Positions 7,616 through 15,759 of a stretch of 39,726 nt of DNA are shown here, one piece after another. How positions within the stretch are numbered: position 1 is the stretch's first letter; each line of letters begins with the position of its first letter. The notes under the pieces were generated by a model. That model saw only the letters and a list, made by a program, of their open reading frames with translations. It did not search any database and was not told where the DNA came from. This stretch comes from Dehalococcoidia bacterium (lineage in GTDB: Bacteria; Chloroflexota; Dehalococcoidia; Lucifugimonadales; UBA1127). Made by a program: the position numbers and the translations under genes. The stretch spans positions 1 to 39,726 of the forward strand of contig JAPYRQ010000011.1 in assembly GCA_029936935.1 (NCBI GenBank), read 5' to 3'.

Positions 7616-8167
7616 CACCACCTCCACTACGACCTCTCAGGCCCTAAGGAAGACCGTAACTGCGTCTTCCCCATTGACCGAGCTGAGGAGTTGGTCAAAG
7701 ACGGAGTCATTGGCAGTTTGGCAGACACCTACTACTCCTTCATGGGTTTCATTCAGGAACCGGAGATCCTTGCGAAGGAAACAGCCCCTGAAGTAGCTCG
7801 GTTGCTAAAGGCTGATGGCGTGGACGCTGTAGTCCTGACCGCTACCTGACCCATCTGCAATCGGTCCGGTGGACTGATAGCAAGGGCGTTTGAAGCAGAA
7901 GGCATCGCCACAGTGCTGGTGATGATGAACAGCGGGCTGGCAGAGGTGCTTGAGCCTCCCCGCGTAGCAAGGGTTCGTTTCCCCTTCGGTCGACCGATGG
8001 GAGAGCCCAGCAATCCTGACCAGAGTCGCGTCATCCTGGAGGACGCCCTGGAGATACTGGAGACCGCCACCAAACCCGGAACGGTGGTACACCTCCCCTA
8101 TCGATGGCGTCGAGAGGACTACGCCCAGATACGCCAGGATCGCGCAAAGGCGAAGGCCACGGCATAA
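7559..8167 (+). CDS. Selenoprotein of the GrdB/PrdB-like reductase family; N-terminus uncertain
   Basis: One continuous frame interrupted only by a TGA at 7847-7849. Reading through it gives LTAT-U-PIC-NRSGGLIARA, a U-x2-C redox motif at the position where, as I recall the family, selenocysteine or cysteine occurs in glycine/sarcosine/betaine and D-proline reductase selenoprotein B relatives. Conserved blocks on both sides support translation of both halves: FPIDRAEELVKDGVIGSLA and YYSFMGF before it, and GTVVHLPYRWRRE near the end. A hairpin with SECIS geometry starts 7 bases after the TGA. The N-terminus is a problem: the first listed ATG has no ribosome site, and the upstream part expected for the family (about 55-60 residues) is absent because the zinc-ribbon gene occupies that DNA on the other strand. 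Either a 5'-truncated gene or an unusually short version. It is probably a dithiol/selenol reductase. Confidence 0.62.
7856..7882 (+). promoter_or_regulatory. SECIS-like hairpin downstream of in-frame UGA
   Basis: TGCAATCGGTCC (7856-7867) pairs with GGACTGATAGCA (7871-7882): eleven pairs including one G-U, a single A-A mismatch, and a GGU apical loop at 7868-7870. The loop begins 18 bases after the UGA. Bacterial SECIS elements are known to lie inside the coding sequence, about 16-37 bases from the UGA to the apical loop, with a G in the loop, and this hairpin fits. Confidence 0.65.
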
Positions 8168-8190
8168 CAAAGCCTGATTGAGAACATTGG

Positions 8191-8222
8191 AAGGATGGGC
8201 GTAATGCCCATCCTTCTTTTTT
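8191..8222 (+). terminator. Strong intrinsic terminator after the selenoprotein gene
   Basis: A perfect 10-bp stem AAGGATGGGC / GCCCATCCTT (8191-8200 and 8206-8215) with loop GTAAT, followed by CTTTTTT. It shows that the plus-strand transcript was organised as a unit ending after 8167, which supports reading through the TGA at 7847. Confidence 0.9.
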
Positions 8223-8235
8223 GCCACATGCCACC

Positions 8236-8241
8236 TATAAT
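8236..8241 (+). promoter_or_regulatory. Candidate -10 box for LLM gene
   Basis: A consensus TATAAT lies 33 bases upstream of the LLM start at 8274. The -35 position holds only a weak TTCTTT within the upstream terminator, so it is a tentative call. Confidence 0.35.
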
Positions 8242-8273
8242 AGGGCTGCCAATATCAACAAGGAGACACTACC

Positions 8274-9224
8274 ATGAACTTTGGATTTCGTGCGCCAAAC
8301 CGAGGCCCGAACGCAAACCCTGACGCCCTTGCAACACTGGTGCAGAAGGGCGAGGTTATGGGCTTCAACATCGTGTCTGTCAGCGACCATGTCGTCATGC
8401 CGAAAAGCATCGACTCAACATACCCCTACAGTGAATCCGGCGCTTCAATGGGCGGCGCTGAAACCATGGAATTACTGACCATCCTCAGCTACCTTGCCGG
8501 TTTCACATCCAAGATACGGTTGCTCACGTCGGTCATGGTCGTTCCCCATCGCCCGGCAGTGCTGACCGCCAAAATTCTCTCGACCATAGATGTGTTGTCC
8601 AAAGGGCGTGTCATCGTAGGATGCGGCGCAGGCTGGATGCGGGAGGAGTTCGAGGCCATCGAAGCCCATGACTTCGACCGTCGAGGGGCCGTCACTAACG
8701 AGTACATACGCGCCTTCAAGGAACTATGGACCAGCGACGACCCGACATTCGACGGCGAGTTCACCAGCTTCTCAAACATCCACTTTGAGCCGAAGCCCGT
8801 GCAGAAACCTCATCCACCCATCTGGATAGGTGGCGAAAGCAACGTCGCACTACGAAGGGTCGCCCGCCTCGGAGACGCCTGGTACCCCATTGGCATGAAC
8901 CCAACGTATCCGGTGGGCACGGTAGCCCAGATGTCGGAGTCGTTGTCTCGTATCCACGCCTACGCTGAAGAAGCTGGGAGAGACCCCGCCGAGATTGGTG
9001 TGGCTTACAACGTCACGTGGAACAACGACCAGGAAGCCACCACGTTGCCGGACGGTACCAGGCGCAGCTTCACCGGTAACGCAGAGCAGATTGCAGAGGA
9101 CATCAAGGCCTTTGGAGCTATCGGCGTCAAGGACATCCTGTTCGGGTTCGACAAACCGGAGCTTAGTGAGACCCTAGAGAACATGGAGCGGTTTGCCACC
9201 AACGTGATGCCGCTGACCAAGTAA
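8274..9224 (+). CDS. LLM class F420-dependent oxidoreductase
   Basis: A 316-residue member of the luciferase-like monooxygenase superfamily, a TIM-barrel enzyme that uses F420 or reduced FMN. Family signs are the VSDHV(V) strand near residue 36, IRLLTSVMVVPHRPAVLTAK (residues about 83-102), the segment GRVIVGCGAGWMREEFEAI, and KPVQKPHPPIWIGG (about 178-191). The combination GAGWMREEF with PPIWIGG is typical of the TIGR03619-like F420-dependent group. The ATG follows AAGGAGACACTACC. The substrate is unknown; members oxidise alcohols or hydroxylate and desulfonate small organics. A weak -10 box lies upstream, and the gene converges on aroA. Confidence 0.9.
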   Translation: MNFGFRAPNRGPNANPDALATLVQKGEVMGFNIVSVSDHVVMPKSIDSTYPYSESGASMGGAETMELLTILSYLAGFTSKIRLLTSVMVVPHRPAVLTAKILSTIDVLSKGRVIVGCGAGWMREEFEAIEAHDFDRRGAVTNEYIRAFKELWTSDDPTFDGEFTSFSNIHFEPKPVQKPHPPIWIGGESNVALRRVARLGDAWYPIGMNPTYPVGTVAQMSESLSRIHAYAEEAGRDPAEIGVAYNVTWNNDQEATTLPDGTRRSFTGNAEQIAEDIKAFGAIGVKDILFGFDKPELSETLENMERFATNVMPLTK

Positions 9225-9244
9225 CGCTCAAGCCGCGGCCAGGT

Positions 9245-9268
9245 GTGCATTGTAATGTTGTAATGCAC
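9245..9268. other. Inverted repeat between convergent genes
   Basis: GTGCATT (9245-9251) and AATGCAC (9262-9268) form a perfect 7-bp stem with a 10-nt loop between the LLM and aroA 3' ends. No T run follows, so a terminator role is only possible. Confidence 0.35.
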
Positions 9269-9283
9269 TGTAGCACGTGAGTA

Positions 9284-10582
9284 TCAGGCACCCCCACCGG
9301 ACTTCGTCATGTCCTCAAGGAGCGTGAAGAACTCCGGACAGGTCTTCGCAACACAGGTGTAATCGTCGATGACGACGCCCGGAGTCACCAACCCCATGAT
9401 GGAGAAGGCCATCGCAATGCGGTGGTCGCCGAACGTGCCTATCGTTGCGCCCACGGGAGTACCGGGGTAGATGGTTACAGAGCTCTCTGTCTCCTCAACC
9501 TGTATGCCCATCTGACCAAGCCCGACCGCGACGCTGTGCACGCGGTCCGATTCTTTGACGCGGGCATGTGCAATGTTTGTAATCGTTGTAGGGGAATCGG
9601 CGTAGGGCGCCACACAGGCCAGCGTCATCATGGTGTCAGAGATGTCACCCATATCCACGGTAACGCCCTTTAACCCACCGGATGCAGGCCCTGTCACCGT
9701 AGTACTGGTGCCCTGCTGGCTCAACGTGCATCCCATGCTCTCAAGCACACGGAGGAATTGCGTGTCGCCCTGCAGAGACGCTTCAAGAGGGAGGTTCTCT
9801 ATAGTGACGCTTCCACCCACCACCGCCGCAGCCGCCGCGAAGTAGGATGCAGTAGACGCATCTGGCTCCACTGCGTAGTCGTGAGCTTTGTAGCTGCCGG
9901 TGTTGGGGATTACAAACATGTCATCCTCTGGCTTGGTAACCACCACGCCGTACTGCGCCATCAACGTGGTCGTCATCTCGATGTACGGTCGACTCACCCT
10001 GACGTCGGCCTGTACCTCCATGGGCGACTTGGCGAGGGGCGCGGCCATCAACATCGCCGATGTGAACTGGCTGCTCTCGCTGGCATCCATCGCAATGCGT
10101 CCGCCAGTCATTCCCTTGGTGACCATTTCCAGCGGGAAGGTGCCGGTCTCTGAGTTCATCTGCACGCCCTGGAACGACAGTGCTTCGATGAGAGTAGTCA
10201 TAGGCCTGCGCTTCATCTGCTCTGTAGCATCGAAGTTGTACGTGCCATCGCCCGTACCCACTGCTGCCAACAAGAATCGAGCTGCCGTCCCGGCGCTCCC
10301 ACACCACACGGTCGCGGAGTCGCTGGGGATACGGCCACCGGAGCCGGTGACGACGCAGCTGGCCTCATCGACCTCACGGATATCGAAACCCAGATCTTTG
10401 AGCGCCTGGACGAACACCAGCGTGTCATCACTGATCTGGATGTTGGTCAGCGTGGACGCACCCTTAGCAAGGGCTGCCAGCAGCAGCACCCTGTTAGATA
10501 TGCTCTTTGATCCCGGTAGGCTGACAGACGTCGCAAGCAGGTGGCCCACGGTTACTATCGGCATCTGGTTAGCGTGTTCCAT
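9284..10582 (-). CDS. aroA: 3-phosphoshikimate 1-carboxyvinyltransferase (EPSP synthase)
   Basis: A 432-residue enzyme that joins phosphoenolpyruvate to shikimate 3-phosphate, the sixth step of the shikimate pathway to aromatic amino acids. The N-terminal LPGSKSISNRVLLLAALAKG is the shikimate-3-phosphate site; GSAGTAARFLLA (about residues 93-104) corresponds to the PEP-binding NAGTAxR motif; ESDRV and FGDHRIAMAF are the late signatures. Length is normal. The ATG at 10582 follows AAGGAAC; a TTG codon lies directly before it. It stands alone here among catabolic genes, with no other shikimate gene in view, and is divergent from an SDR. Confidence 0.96.
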   Translation of the reverse strand: MEHANQMPIVTVGHLLATSVSLPGSKSISNRVLLLAALAKGASTLTNIQISDDTLVFVQALKDLGFDIREVDEASCVVTGSGGRIPSDSATVWCGSAGTAARFLLAAVGTGDGTYNFDATEQMKRRPMTTLIEALSFQGVQMNSETGTFPLEMVTKGMTGGRIAMDASESSQFTSAMLMAAPLAKSPMEVQADVRVSRPYIEMTTTLMAQYGVVVTKPEDDMFVIPNTGSYKAHDYAVEPDASTASYFAAAAAVVGGSVTIENLPLEASLQGDTQFLRVLESMGCTLSQQGTSTTVTGPASGGLKGVTVDMGDISDTMMTLACVAPYADSPTTITNIAHARVKESDRVHSVAVGLGQMGIQVEETESSVTIYPGTPVGATIGTFGDHRIAMAFSIMGLVTPGVVIDDYTCVAKTCPEFFTLLEDMTKSGGGA

Positions 10583-10732
10583 CAAAGTTCCTTTTATCGG
10601 TAGACCTCAGTCAAATCAAAAACTTGATTACCTGTTATTGTGAGGAACGACGAAAGATGCCGCAAGTTTTCTAGCTCTTCGTGCCTCGCAGCGTTACACT
10701 GACTCCGGTCAAGTCGCGCAGTGGAGGGTGTC

Positions 10733-11533
10733 ATGGCGCTCACAGGAAAAGTCGTTGTCGTTACCGGGGCTGCTCGCGGGATGGGTGAGAGGTACGTCAA
10801 GGCCTTCCTCAAAGAGGGGTGCAAAGTAGTTGCGTTGGATGTCTCGTGGGACGGTGTGCAGGAGTTCTCCCAGGAACTTGCATCCTACGAAGAAGCGATA
10901 ACCCTCAGCGGCGACATCTCCAGCGACACAGACATCGATGCCGTCTACCAGGCGGCAATCAGCCGATTCGGCACCGTGGACGTCCTCATCAACAACGCCT
11001 CCATCCGCATGCGCGACGTGGAGCCTTCAACGGTCATCAACATCCTGGACACCAACAACGACCAGTGGCAGCGGACCTTCGAGGTCAGCCTGTTTGGCAC
11101 GATCAAGGTGATTCGCCGGTTCGTTCGGCCCATGCTGGAATTCAAGAGCGGTAGCATCATCAACATCTTCTCAAGCTCCGGCATCCAGGGCAGGCCGGGC
11201 AACCAACCTTACGGCGCAGTCAAAGCTGCGTTGAACAACATGACGCAGTCGCTGGCGGGCGAGCTCAAGGAGCACAACATCGCAGTGAACTCCCTGATGC
11301 CCGGCGGAACGCGTAGTACGGGCTACGACGAGCAGACCAAATTACAGCAGGAGTTAGGCCGTGTCCGACGTCAGCTCCCAGTTCGGCCCGACCACACAGT
11401 GCCAGCGGCGTTGTTCCTGGCTCAACAGGACGCAGCCAGTTTTACAGGGGAGTCGGTGGACGCGCTGAAGTGGAATGAGGCAAACGGCTTCGGTGGCTAT
11501 GACGCCTGGGTCTCCCCCGACCAGGCAGGGTGA
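10733..11533 (+). CDS. SDR family oxidoreductase
   Basis: A 266-residue classical short-chain dehydrogenase. It has TGAARGMG at the cofactor site (about residues 11-18), LINNAS in place of NNAG, the serine cluster IFSSSGIQG, and PYGAVKAAL giving the catalytic YxxxK. The C-terminal region differs from the fatty-acid reductases: it ends with a longer KWNEANGFGGYDAWVSPDQAG tail. The ATG at 10733 follows GTGGAGGG; a GTG four codons upstream is in frame but is part of that site. Substrate unknown. A perfect palindrome follows the stop. Confidence 0.88.
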   Translation: MALTGKVVVVTGAARGMGERYVKAFLKEGCKVVALDVSWDGVQEFSQELASYEEAITLSGDISSDTDIDAVYQAAISRFGTVDVLINNASIRMRDVEPSTVINILDTNNDQWQRTFEVSLFGTIKVIRRFVRPMLEFKSGSIINIFSSSGIQGRPGNQPYGAVKAALNNMTQSLAGELKEHNIAVNSLMPGGTRSTGYDEQTKLQQELGRVRRQLPVRPDHTVPAALFLAQQDAASFTGESVDALKWNEANGFGGYDAWVSPDQAG

Positions 11534-11545
11534 ACCCTGCACCCA

Positions 11546-11561
11546 CAAGGGCTAGCCCTTG
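11546..11561. repeat. Perfect 16-bp palindrome after SDR stop
   Basis: CAAGGGCTAGCCCTTG, 12 bases after the SDR stop codon. Its core AAGGGCTAGCCCTT equals that of the element at 5812-5827. It may act as a weak terminator. Confidence 0.6.
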
Positions 11562-11616
11562 ACCCATATACTTATAGTTACCCAATGACTGACATCCAAC
11601 AATTCAGCAGGAGACT

Positions 11617-12330
11617 ATGCCAACACTCATCAAGTTCCTTACAGGCGCGGGCCATGGATCGCGTCGAGTCTGCTTCCAGCTCATCGCCCAAGGGAAAGTG
11701 ACCGTCAACGGCATTCCCACCACAGGCGCCACGTTAGAAATATTCGAACAAAAAGATGTTGTCATGGTGGAAGGTCAGCGTGTTGATGCCGTTGCAGCCA
11801 ACGTCTACCTGAAAATCAACAAACCTCTTGGTGTCGTGTCAGCGGTGTCCGATGCCCGAGGCCAGCGCACGGTGTCAGACCTTGTCCCGGAGGAATACGG
11901 GCACCTGCGCCTGTTCCCCGTCGGCAGGCTAGACAAGGACTCGACGGGCTTGATCCTCATGACCAACGACGGCGACCTTGCATACCACCTCACACACCCC
12001 AAATACGAGTTCGAGAAGGAATACCATTTTCTGGTCGATGCCGAATTGGCCGCGGCGCAGATCGACGCGCTGCAAAAGGGTGTGATGATCGAGGGGAAGG
12101 TCACAGTGCCTTCAACAGTGGCCAAGGTCTACGGCACCAAGGGGCATTGGTACAGCATCACCCTGCGTGAGGGGCGCAAACGGCAGGTGCGGCGAATGCT
12201 GGTGGCTGTGGGCAACCCTTTGCGGTCCCTGCGACGTGTTCGTGTCCACACCCTGCGACTTGGCGACCTGAGTATGGGCGAGGCCCAGGCACTCACAAAG
12301 GAAGAGCTAGCCGAACTCCGTACGGACTAA
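11617..12330 (+). CDS. RsuA/RluB-family rRNA pseudouridine synthase
   Basis: A 237-residue enzyme that isomerises a specific uridine in rRNA. Residues about 1-58 form an S4 RNA-binding domain (SRRVCFQLIAQGKVTVNG). The catalytic aspartate is D106 in GRLDKDSTGLILMTNDGDL, and the C-terminal signature is REGRKRQVRRML. This is the small-subunit-type (RsuA/RluB/RluE/RluF) family; which position it modifies is not readable. The S4 motif starts slightly differently from usual (IKFLTGAGHGSRR where IAxAGxxSRR is expected). The ATG follows CAGGAGACT. Its TAA overlaps the TAG of the convergent Rieske gene over 12327-12330. Confidence 0.92.
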   Translation: MPTLIKFLTGAGHGSRRVCFQLIAQGKVTVNGIPTTGATLEIFEQKDVVMVEGQRVDAVAANVYLKINKPLGVVSAVSDARGQRTVSDLVPEEYGHLRLFPVGRLDKDSTGLILMTNDGDLAYHLTHPKYEFEKEYHFLVDAELAAAQIDALQKGVMIEGKVTVPSTVAKVYGTKGHWYSITLREGRKRQVRRMLVAVGNPLRSLRRVRVHTLRLGDLSMGEAQALTKEELAELRTD

Positions 12331-13610
12331 CGGGTAGGCTCTCCTTTTGCCATGATGGCTTCTTCAAGGGCGCCGTCCTTGCCTATTGGGAAGTTGGCGG
12401 AGCGTACACGGAATACGTCCGGGGTGAACGGTTCCGACGGTTCCTGACCTTCCATCAACGCTCGGGCGGCCCGAAGCTGACGTGCGCGAATCTTGATGAC
12501 CACCTCGTCGGCAGCCACCAGGTTCTCCCGCTCACGGTCCATGATTGGCCCACGCTGGTCCTCTACGATGGCAACGTCCTGGGCTATGAGCGATTTGATC
12601 CCCGTGAACGAGTAGTTCTTCTGCGCCACGCGGTCTATCCGGTAATCGTTGTCCTTGTTCTCAACCATCTGGAAGGTGCCGGGCACGACCTCCGCAAAGC
12701 GCACGCCCTCGTACTTGTCTTCCCACAGTTCTCTATCAGAAAGCGGCTTCTCCGTGTCCCATCTCAGGCGGTAGAGAATCATATTTTCGTCGTCCACCGG
12801 CACACGGAAGTTGTTCTGCCAGGGGCCCTTCGCTTCGCCGCCCTGAGCGAATATCGGCACAGTGGTGAAGGACGGCAGAAGAAAATGGCCAACATTGACC
12901 ACGTACCCCTCGTCCTTCGCCCTCCGCGTCGAGCCGTGGATGACGCCGTAGGGGGTGTCGCGCACCACAGCACACTGTGCCATGGCGTCGAGGGCCGCCG
13001 GGTTTGCCGATGCGATCTTGAGCAGAAACAAGTTGCTTCCACCTAGCGTGGAGTGCAGGAACGCCCCGTGGCTGGGGTCTACCTCGCCCTCTGCCTGCTG
13101 CATGTAGTTGCAGTTGAGAAGCAGCTTTTGCACATAGTAATGACTATCTGGCAGGTCAAGCCATTCGAAGGCGGGCATCGGAGGCAGGCGGTCGATGGGG
13201 CCCATGTACGCCCAAATGAGACCACCTTTGTCGTGGGTCGGGTACGACTTGATGGTGACTTTGTTCTTGTAGCTGCTGCCCTCCGGGGAGTTCGGCAGAT
13301 CTACACAGTTGCCATCCACATCGAACTTCCACCCATGGTAGACGCAGCGTAGTCCGCACTCCTCGTTGCGACCGAAGAACATGGGCGCTCCGCGATGGGG
13401 GCAGTAGGCGTCAAGCAACCCCACCTGGCCATCGGAGTCTCGGAAGGCGACCAGGTCTTCGCCCAGTATCCCGACCCGCGCAGGCGTCCCATCAACATCC
13501 GGAACTTCTTCGGAGAGCATGACCGGAAGCCAGAAACGCCGGAACAACTCCCCCATGGGCGTCCCGGCGTTCGTCTGCGTCAATAGTCGGTTCTCTTCGG
13601 TCGTCAGCAT
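12327..13610 (-). CDS. Rieske ring-hydroxylating oxygenase, alpha subunit
   Basis: A 427-residue oxygenase of the phthalate-dioxygenase type. The Rieske [2Fe-2S] ligands are complete, C70-x-H72 and C89-x2-H92. The mononuclear iron site has DPSHGAFLH (D-x2-H-x4-H, residues about 181-189) and a C-terminal AQDVAIVEDQRGPI with the aspartate that is replaced in the copy at 4430. Such enzymes add oxygen to aromatic or other cyclic substrates using electrons from a separate reductase, none of which is in the window. It lies 35 bases downstream of the double-DUF427 gene on the same strand and probably shares its transcript. It is more diverged from the pair at 33362 and 34756 than those two are from each other. 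Confidence 0.93.
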   Translation of the reverse strand: MLTTEENRLLTQTNAGTPMGELFRRFWLPVMLSEEVPDVDGTPARVGILGEDLVAFRDSDGQVGLLDAYCPHRGAPMFFGRNEECGLRCVYHGWKFDVDGNCVDLPNSPEGSSYKNKVTIKSYPTHDKGGLIWAYMGPIDRLPPMPAFEWLDLPDSHYYVQKLLLNCNYMQQAEGEVDPSHGAFLHSTLGGSNLFLLKIASANPAALDAMAQCAVVRDTPYGVIHGSTRRAKDEGYVVNVGHFLLPSFTTVPIFAQGGEAKGPWQNNFRVPVDDENMILYRLRWDTEKPLSDRELWEDKYEGVRFAEVVPGTFQMVENKDNDYRIDRVAQKNYSFTGIKSLIAQDVAIVEDQRGPIMDRERENLVAADEVVIKIRARQLRAARALMEGQEPSEPFTPDVFRVRSANFPIGKDGALEEAIMAKGEPTR

Positions 13611-13635
13611 TTTCAGCTACCCTTGCCTAGAATAC

Positions 13636-13652
13636 GGGTGAAGGTTTAGCCC
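13636..13652. repeat. Palindrome family copy carrying a stop codon
   Basis: GGGTGAAGGTTTAGCCCTT: the same plan as the 5812-5827 element with one arm slightly degenerate. The TAA of the minus-strand DUF427 gene (13646-13648) lies at its centre, as the TAG does at 5818. Confidence 0.5.
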
Positions 13653-14452
13653 TTCTTGGACCATTTATTCACTGGCTTTTCCTGGAGCTCGCCATCAATG
13701 TACAGCGCATCCACCCGCTCGTTGAAGAAGCAGACCAGGTTTGCGACTTTACTGGCCTCATTGGTTGGATACCGGTAGTACCAGGCAAGGTCCTCGCCAT
13801 CCTCTGCACCCTTCACGGAGTAGTAGTTGGAGGCGCCCTTGTACGGGCATCGAGTGACCTTCTCGCTGACTTCCAGGAGATCCATGCGCACATCGGTGAC
13901 CGGGAGGTAATAGCGGACTGGCATGCCGGTCTCGAACAACAACGTGGGGCGGTCCGATTCAGCGACAGTCTGTCCGCCAACCACAACCTTCACATTCCTG
14001 GTACTCGGCATCACGTCTACGCGCTTGTGTGGGTCGCGGGCGTGTACATAGACCTCTTCGTCCTCTTCAAACCAGTGCTCTACCTTGTTCCAGTAGAAAG
14101 CCACATAGTTGGAGATGTCAGGGCAGATGGCAAAAGGCTCAGGATATGCCCACAAAGCGTTCTCGCTGTCAGCAGCATCGCCTACCTTCACTGTCCAGTA
14201 CTCGGCGTCGCCCTTGTAGGGGCACTGGGTGACGTGGGGTGTGGGAACCATCAGATCCATCCGCACGTCTTCCTTGGGGAAGTAATACGCCGGTACATGG
14301 CCCGTCTCAAACAACAACAGCGCCCGCTTGCTATCGGCGATGTACTCGCCGTTGTGCATGACACGCAACCACTTCGCACAAGGTTCAATCGTCACATGGT
14401 GATCCGGGTTTCGCCTCTCAATGAGCTCTTTTTTCGATGCCAACGTCGTCAT
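13646..14452 (-). CDS. Tandem DUF427 domain protein
   Basis: A 268-residue protein made of two DUF427 domains, each with the pattern VRVMHNGEYIADSKRALLLFETG or VKVVVGGQTVAESDRPTLLFETG (about residues 28-50 and 150-172), followed by YYFPKEDVRMDL or YYLPVTDVRMDL, then CPYKGDAEYW or CPYKGASNYY. DUF427 proteins are small beta-rich proteins of unknown biochemistry. I placed the start at the ATG at 14452, behind GGGAGGGTGTG; 15 more codons upstream are open without a site. It is upstream of the second Rieske gene in one probable unit, and divergent from the alcohol dehydrogenase. No function can be assigned from sequence. Confidence 0.88.
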   Translation of the reverse strand: MTTLASKKELIERRNPDHHVTIEPCAKWLRVMHNGEYIADSKRALLLFETGHVPAYYFPKEDVRMDLMVPTPHVTQCPYKGDAEYWTVKVGDAADSENALWAYPEPFAICPDISNYVAFYWNKVEHWFEEDEEVYVHARDPHKRVDVMPSTRNVKVVVGGQTVAESDRPTLLFETGMPVRYYLPVTDVRMDLLEVSEKVTRCPYKGASNYYSVKGAEDGEDLAWYYRYPTNEASKVANLVCFFNERVDALYIDGELQEKPVNKWSKKG

Positions 14453-14630
14453 CACACCCTCCCAATGGCCAAAGGCCTGTTTCGTGGATTGTGTCACATC
14501 CGCCTAAATTTCGGCAAGACGTATTAACATCCCACATAGACTCTTGACGCGTGCACACATAGGGTAGAAGCTGGCCAAACAAAAACACCTACCTGATTCC
14601 TGCCCAAAACCGCATGGAGGAACGCCCGAT

Positions 14631-15725
14631 ATGAAAGCTGCAGTATTTCGCGGAGCCGGCAAGCCTCTGACGATCGAAGAGGTTGAGCTTGATCCGCCCA
14701 AGGCAGGCGAAGTCAGGGTGAAGATTGGCGCAGCAGGCATTTGCCGAAGCGACCTGCACTACATGAAGGGTGAAGCTCGCATTCTGGAACCAACAGTCCT
14801 GGGCCACGAGGGCTCCGGCACGGTCATCGAGCTTGGCGAGGGCGTTACGACCCTAAAGGTTGGCGACCGCGTCATCCTCTCCTTCGTACCCAACTGCGGG
14901 CGATGCAAGTACTGCCTGACCGGCCGCTCAAACATGTGCGATGCCCACTACTCCACAGGCGCCTTGATGTTTGACGGCACGACGCGCCTGCACAAAGGCG
15001 ATGAACGCATCCATCACATGGGCAAGGTAGCCTGCTTCGCCCAGGAGGCCGTTGTCCCGGAGAGCGGCTGCGTGATCATTCCTGACGATGTTGCGTTCCC
15101 TCAGGCGGCATACATAGGCTGCTGCGTGACCACCGGCGTTGGTAGTGTCATCTACGGCGCCAAGATCACCCCTGGCAGCACCGTGGCAGTCGTCGGCTGC
15201 GGCGGCGTCGGCCTCAACGTGTTGCAGGGCGCTCGACTCGCCGGAGCAACCAAGATCATCGCCGTGGATACCGACGATGGGAAGCTCGAGTTCGCAGGCC
15301 GGTTCGGTGCCACCCACTTCGTAAATCCCACCAACGGTGACCCCGTTGCAGCCATCAAGGAACTGACGGACGGCATGGGTGCAGACTTCACCTTTGAGGC
15401 ATTCGGTGGCGCAGAGACCATTGAGACGGCATACAACTCCTCGAAGAAGGGCGGCACTACCGTCGTCATTGGCATCTCGCCAATCGGTTCAGACCCCGTC
15501 ATCAACGCCGTAGATTTGGTTCGACAAGAGAAGACGCTGAAGGGCAGCTTCTATGGTTCCGCGCGGCCCCGCGTGGACTTCAACGTGATGGTGGACCTGT
15601 ACCGCTCGGGCAAGATCGATCTGGACTCGTTGGAGGGCAAGCACTACACCCTCGACCAGATCAACGAGGCATATGCAGATCTGGAAGCAGGCCTTCCCGG
15701 ACGAGGCGTTATCACAGAGTTTTAG
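14631..15725 (+). CDS. Zinc-dependent alcohol dehydrogenase
   Basis: A 364-residue medium-chain dehydrogenase. Catalytic zinc ligands are the cysteine in GICRSD (C38) and the histidine in GHEGSG; the structural zinc site is CGRCKYCLTGRSNMC (about residues 90-104). The NAD(P) motif is VVGCGGVGLNVLQG. The layout resembles class III-like and NDMA-dependent alcohol dehydrogenases (the long insertion with CDAHYSTGALMFDGTTRL), which act on varied alcohols. The ATG follows GGAGGAACGCCCGAT. The ATPase-like gene begins 34 bases later on the same strand. Confidence 0.93.
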   Translation: MKAAVFRGAGKPLTIEEVELDPPKAGEVRVKIGAAGICRSDLHYMKGEARILEPTVLGHEGSGTVIELGEGVTTLKVGDRVILSFVPNCGRCKYCLTGRSNMCDAHYSTGALMFDGTTRLHKGDERIHHMGKVACFAQEAVVPESGCVIIPDDVAFPQAAYIGCCVTTGVGSVIYGAKITPGSTVAVVGCGGVGLNVLQGARLAGATKIIAVDTDDGKLEFAGRFGATHFVNPTNGDPVAAIKELTDGMGADFTFEAFGGAETIETAYNSSKKGGTTVVIGISPIGSDPVINAVDLVRQEKTLKGSFYGSARPRVDFNVMVDLYRSGKIDLDSLEGKHYTLDQINEAYADLEAGLPGRGVITEF

Positions 15726-15759
15726 GAGCCACCATACAGAAACATAAAAGGGGAGTGCC

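Noticed and set aside
7847-7849. The TGA as an ordinary stop codon, giving a short gene plus a separate gene at 7913-8167
   Set aside because: The second piece would start with an ATG without a ribosome site in the middle of a conserved block, and residues between the TGA and that ATG (PICNRSGGLIARAFE) belong to the same family. Reading through fits better.
10721-10732. Upstream GTG as the start of the SDR at 10733
   Set aside because: The GTG is part of the GGAGGG ribosome site for the ATG at 10733, which begins the conserved MALTGKVVVVTGAA end.
11557-11590. TTGACC plus TATACT as a promoter for the pseudouridine synthase
   Set aside because: The two boxes are only about 5 bases apart, so they cannot work as a -35/-10 pair.
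12327-12330. Overlap of stop codons of two convergent genes as a regulatory device
   Set aside because: A 4-base convergent overlap is common in compact genomes and needs no special role.
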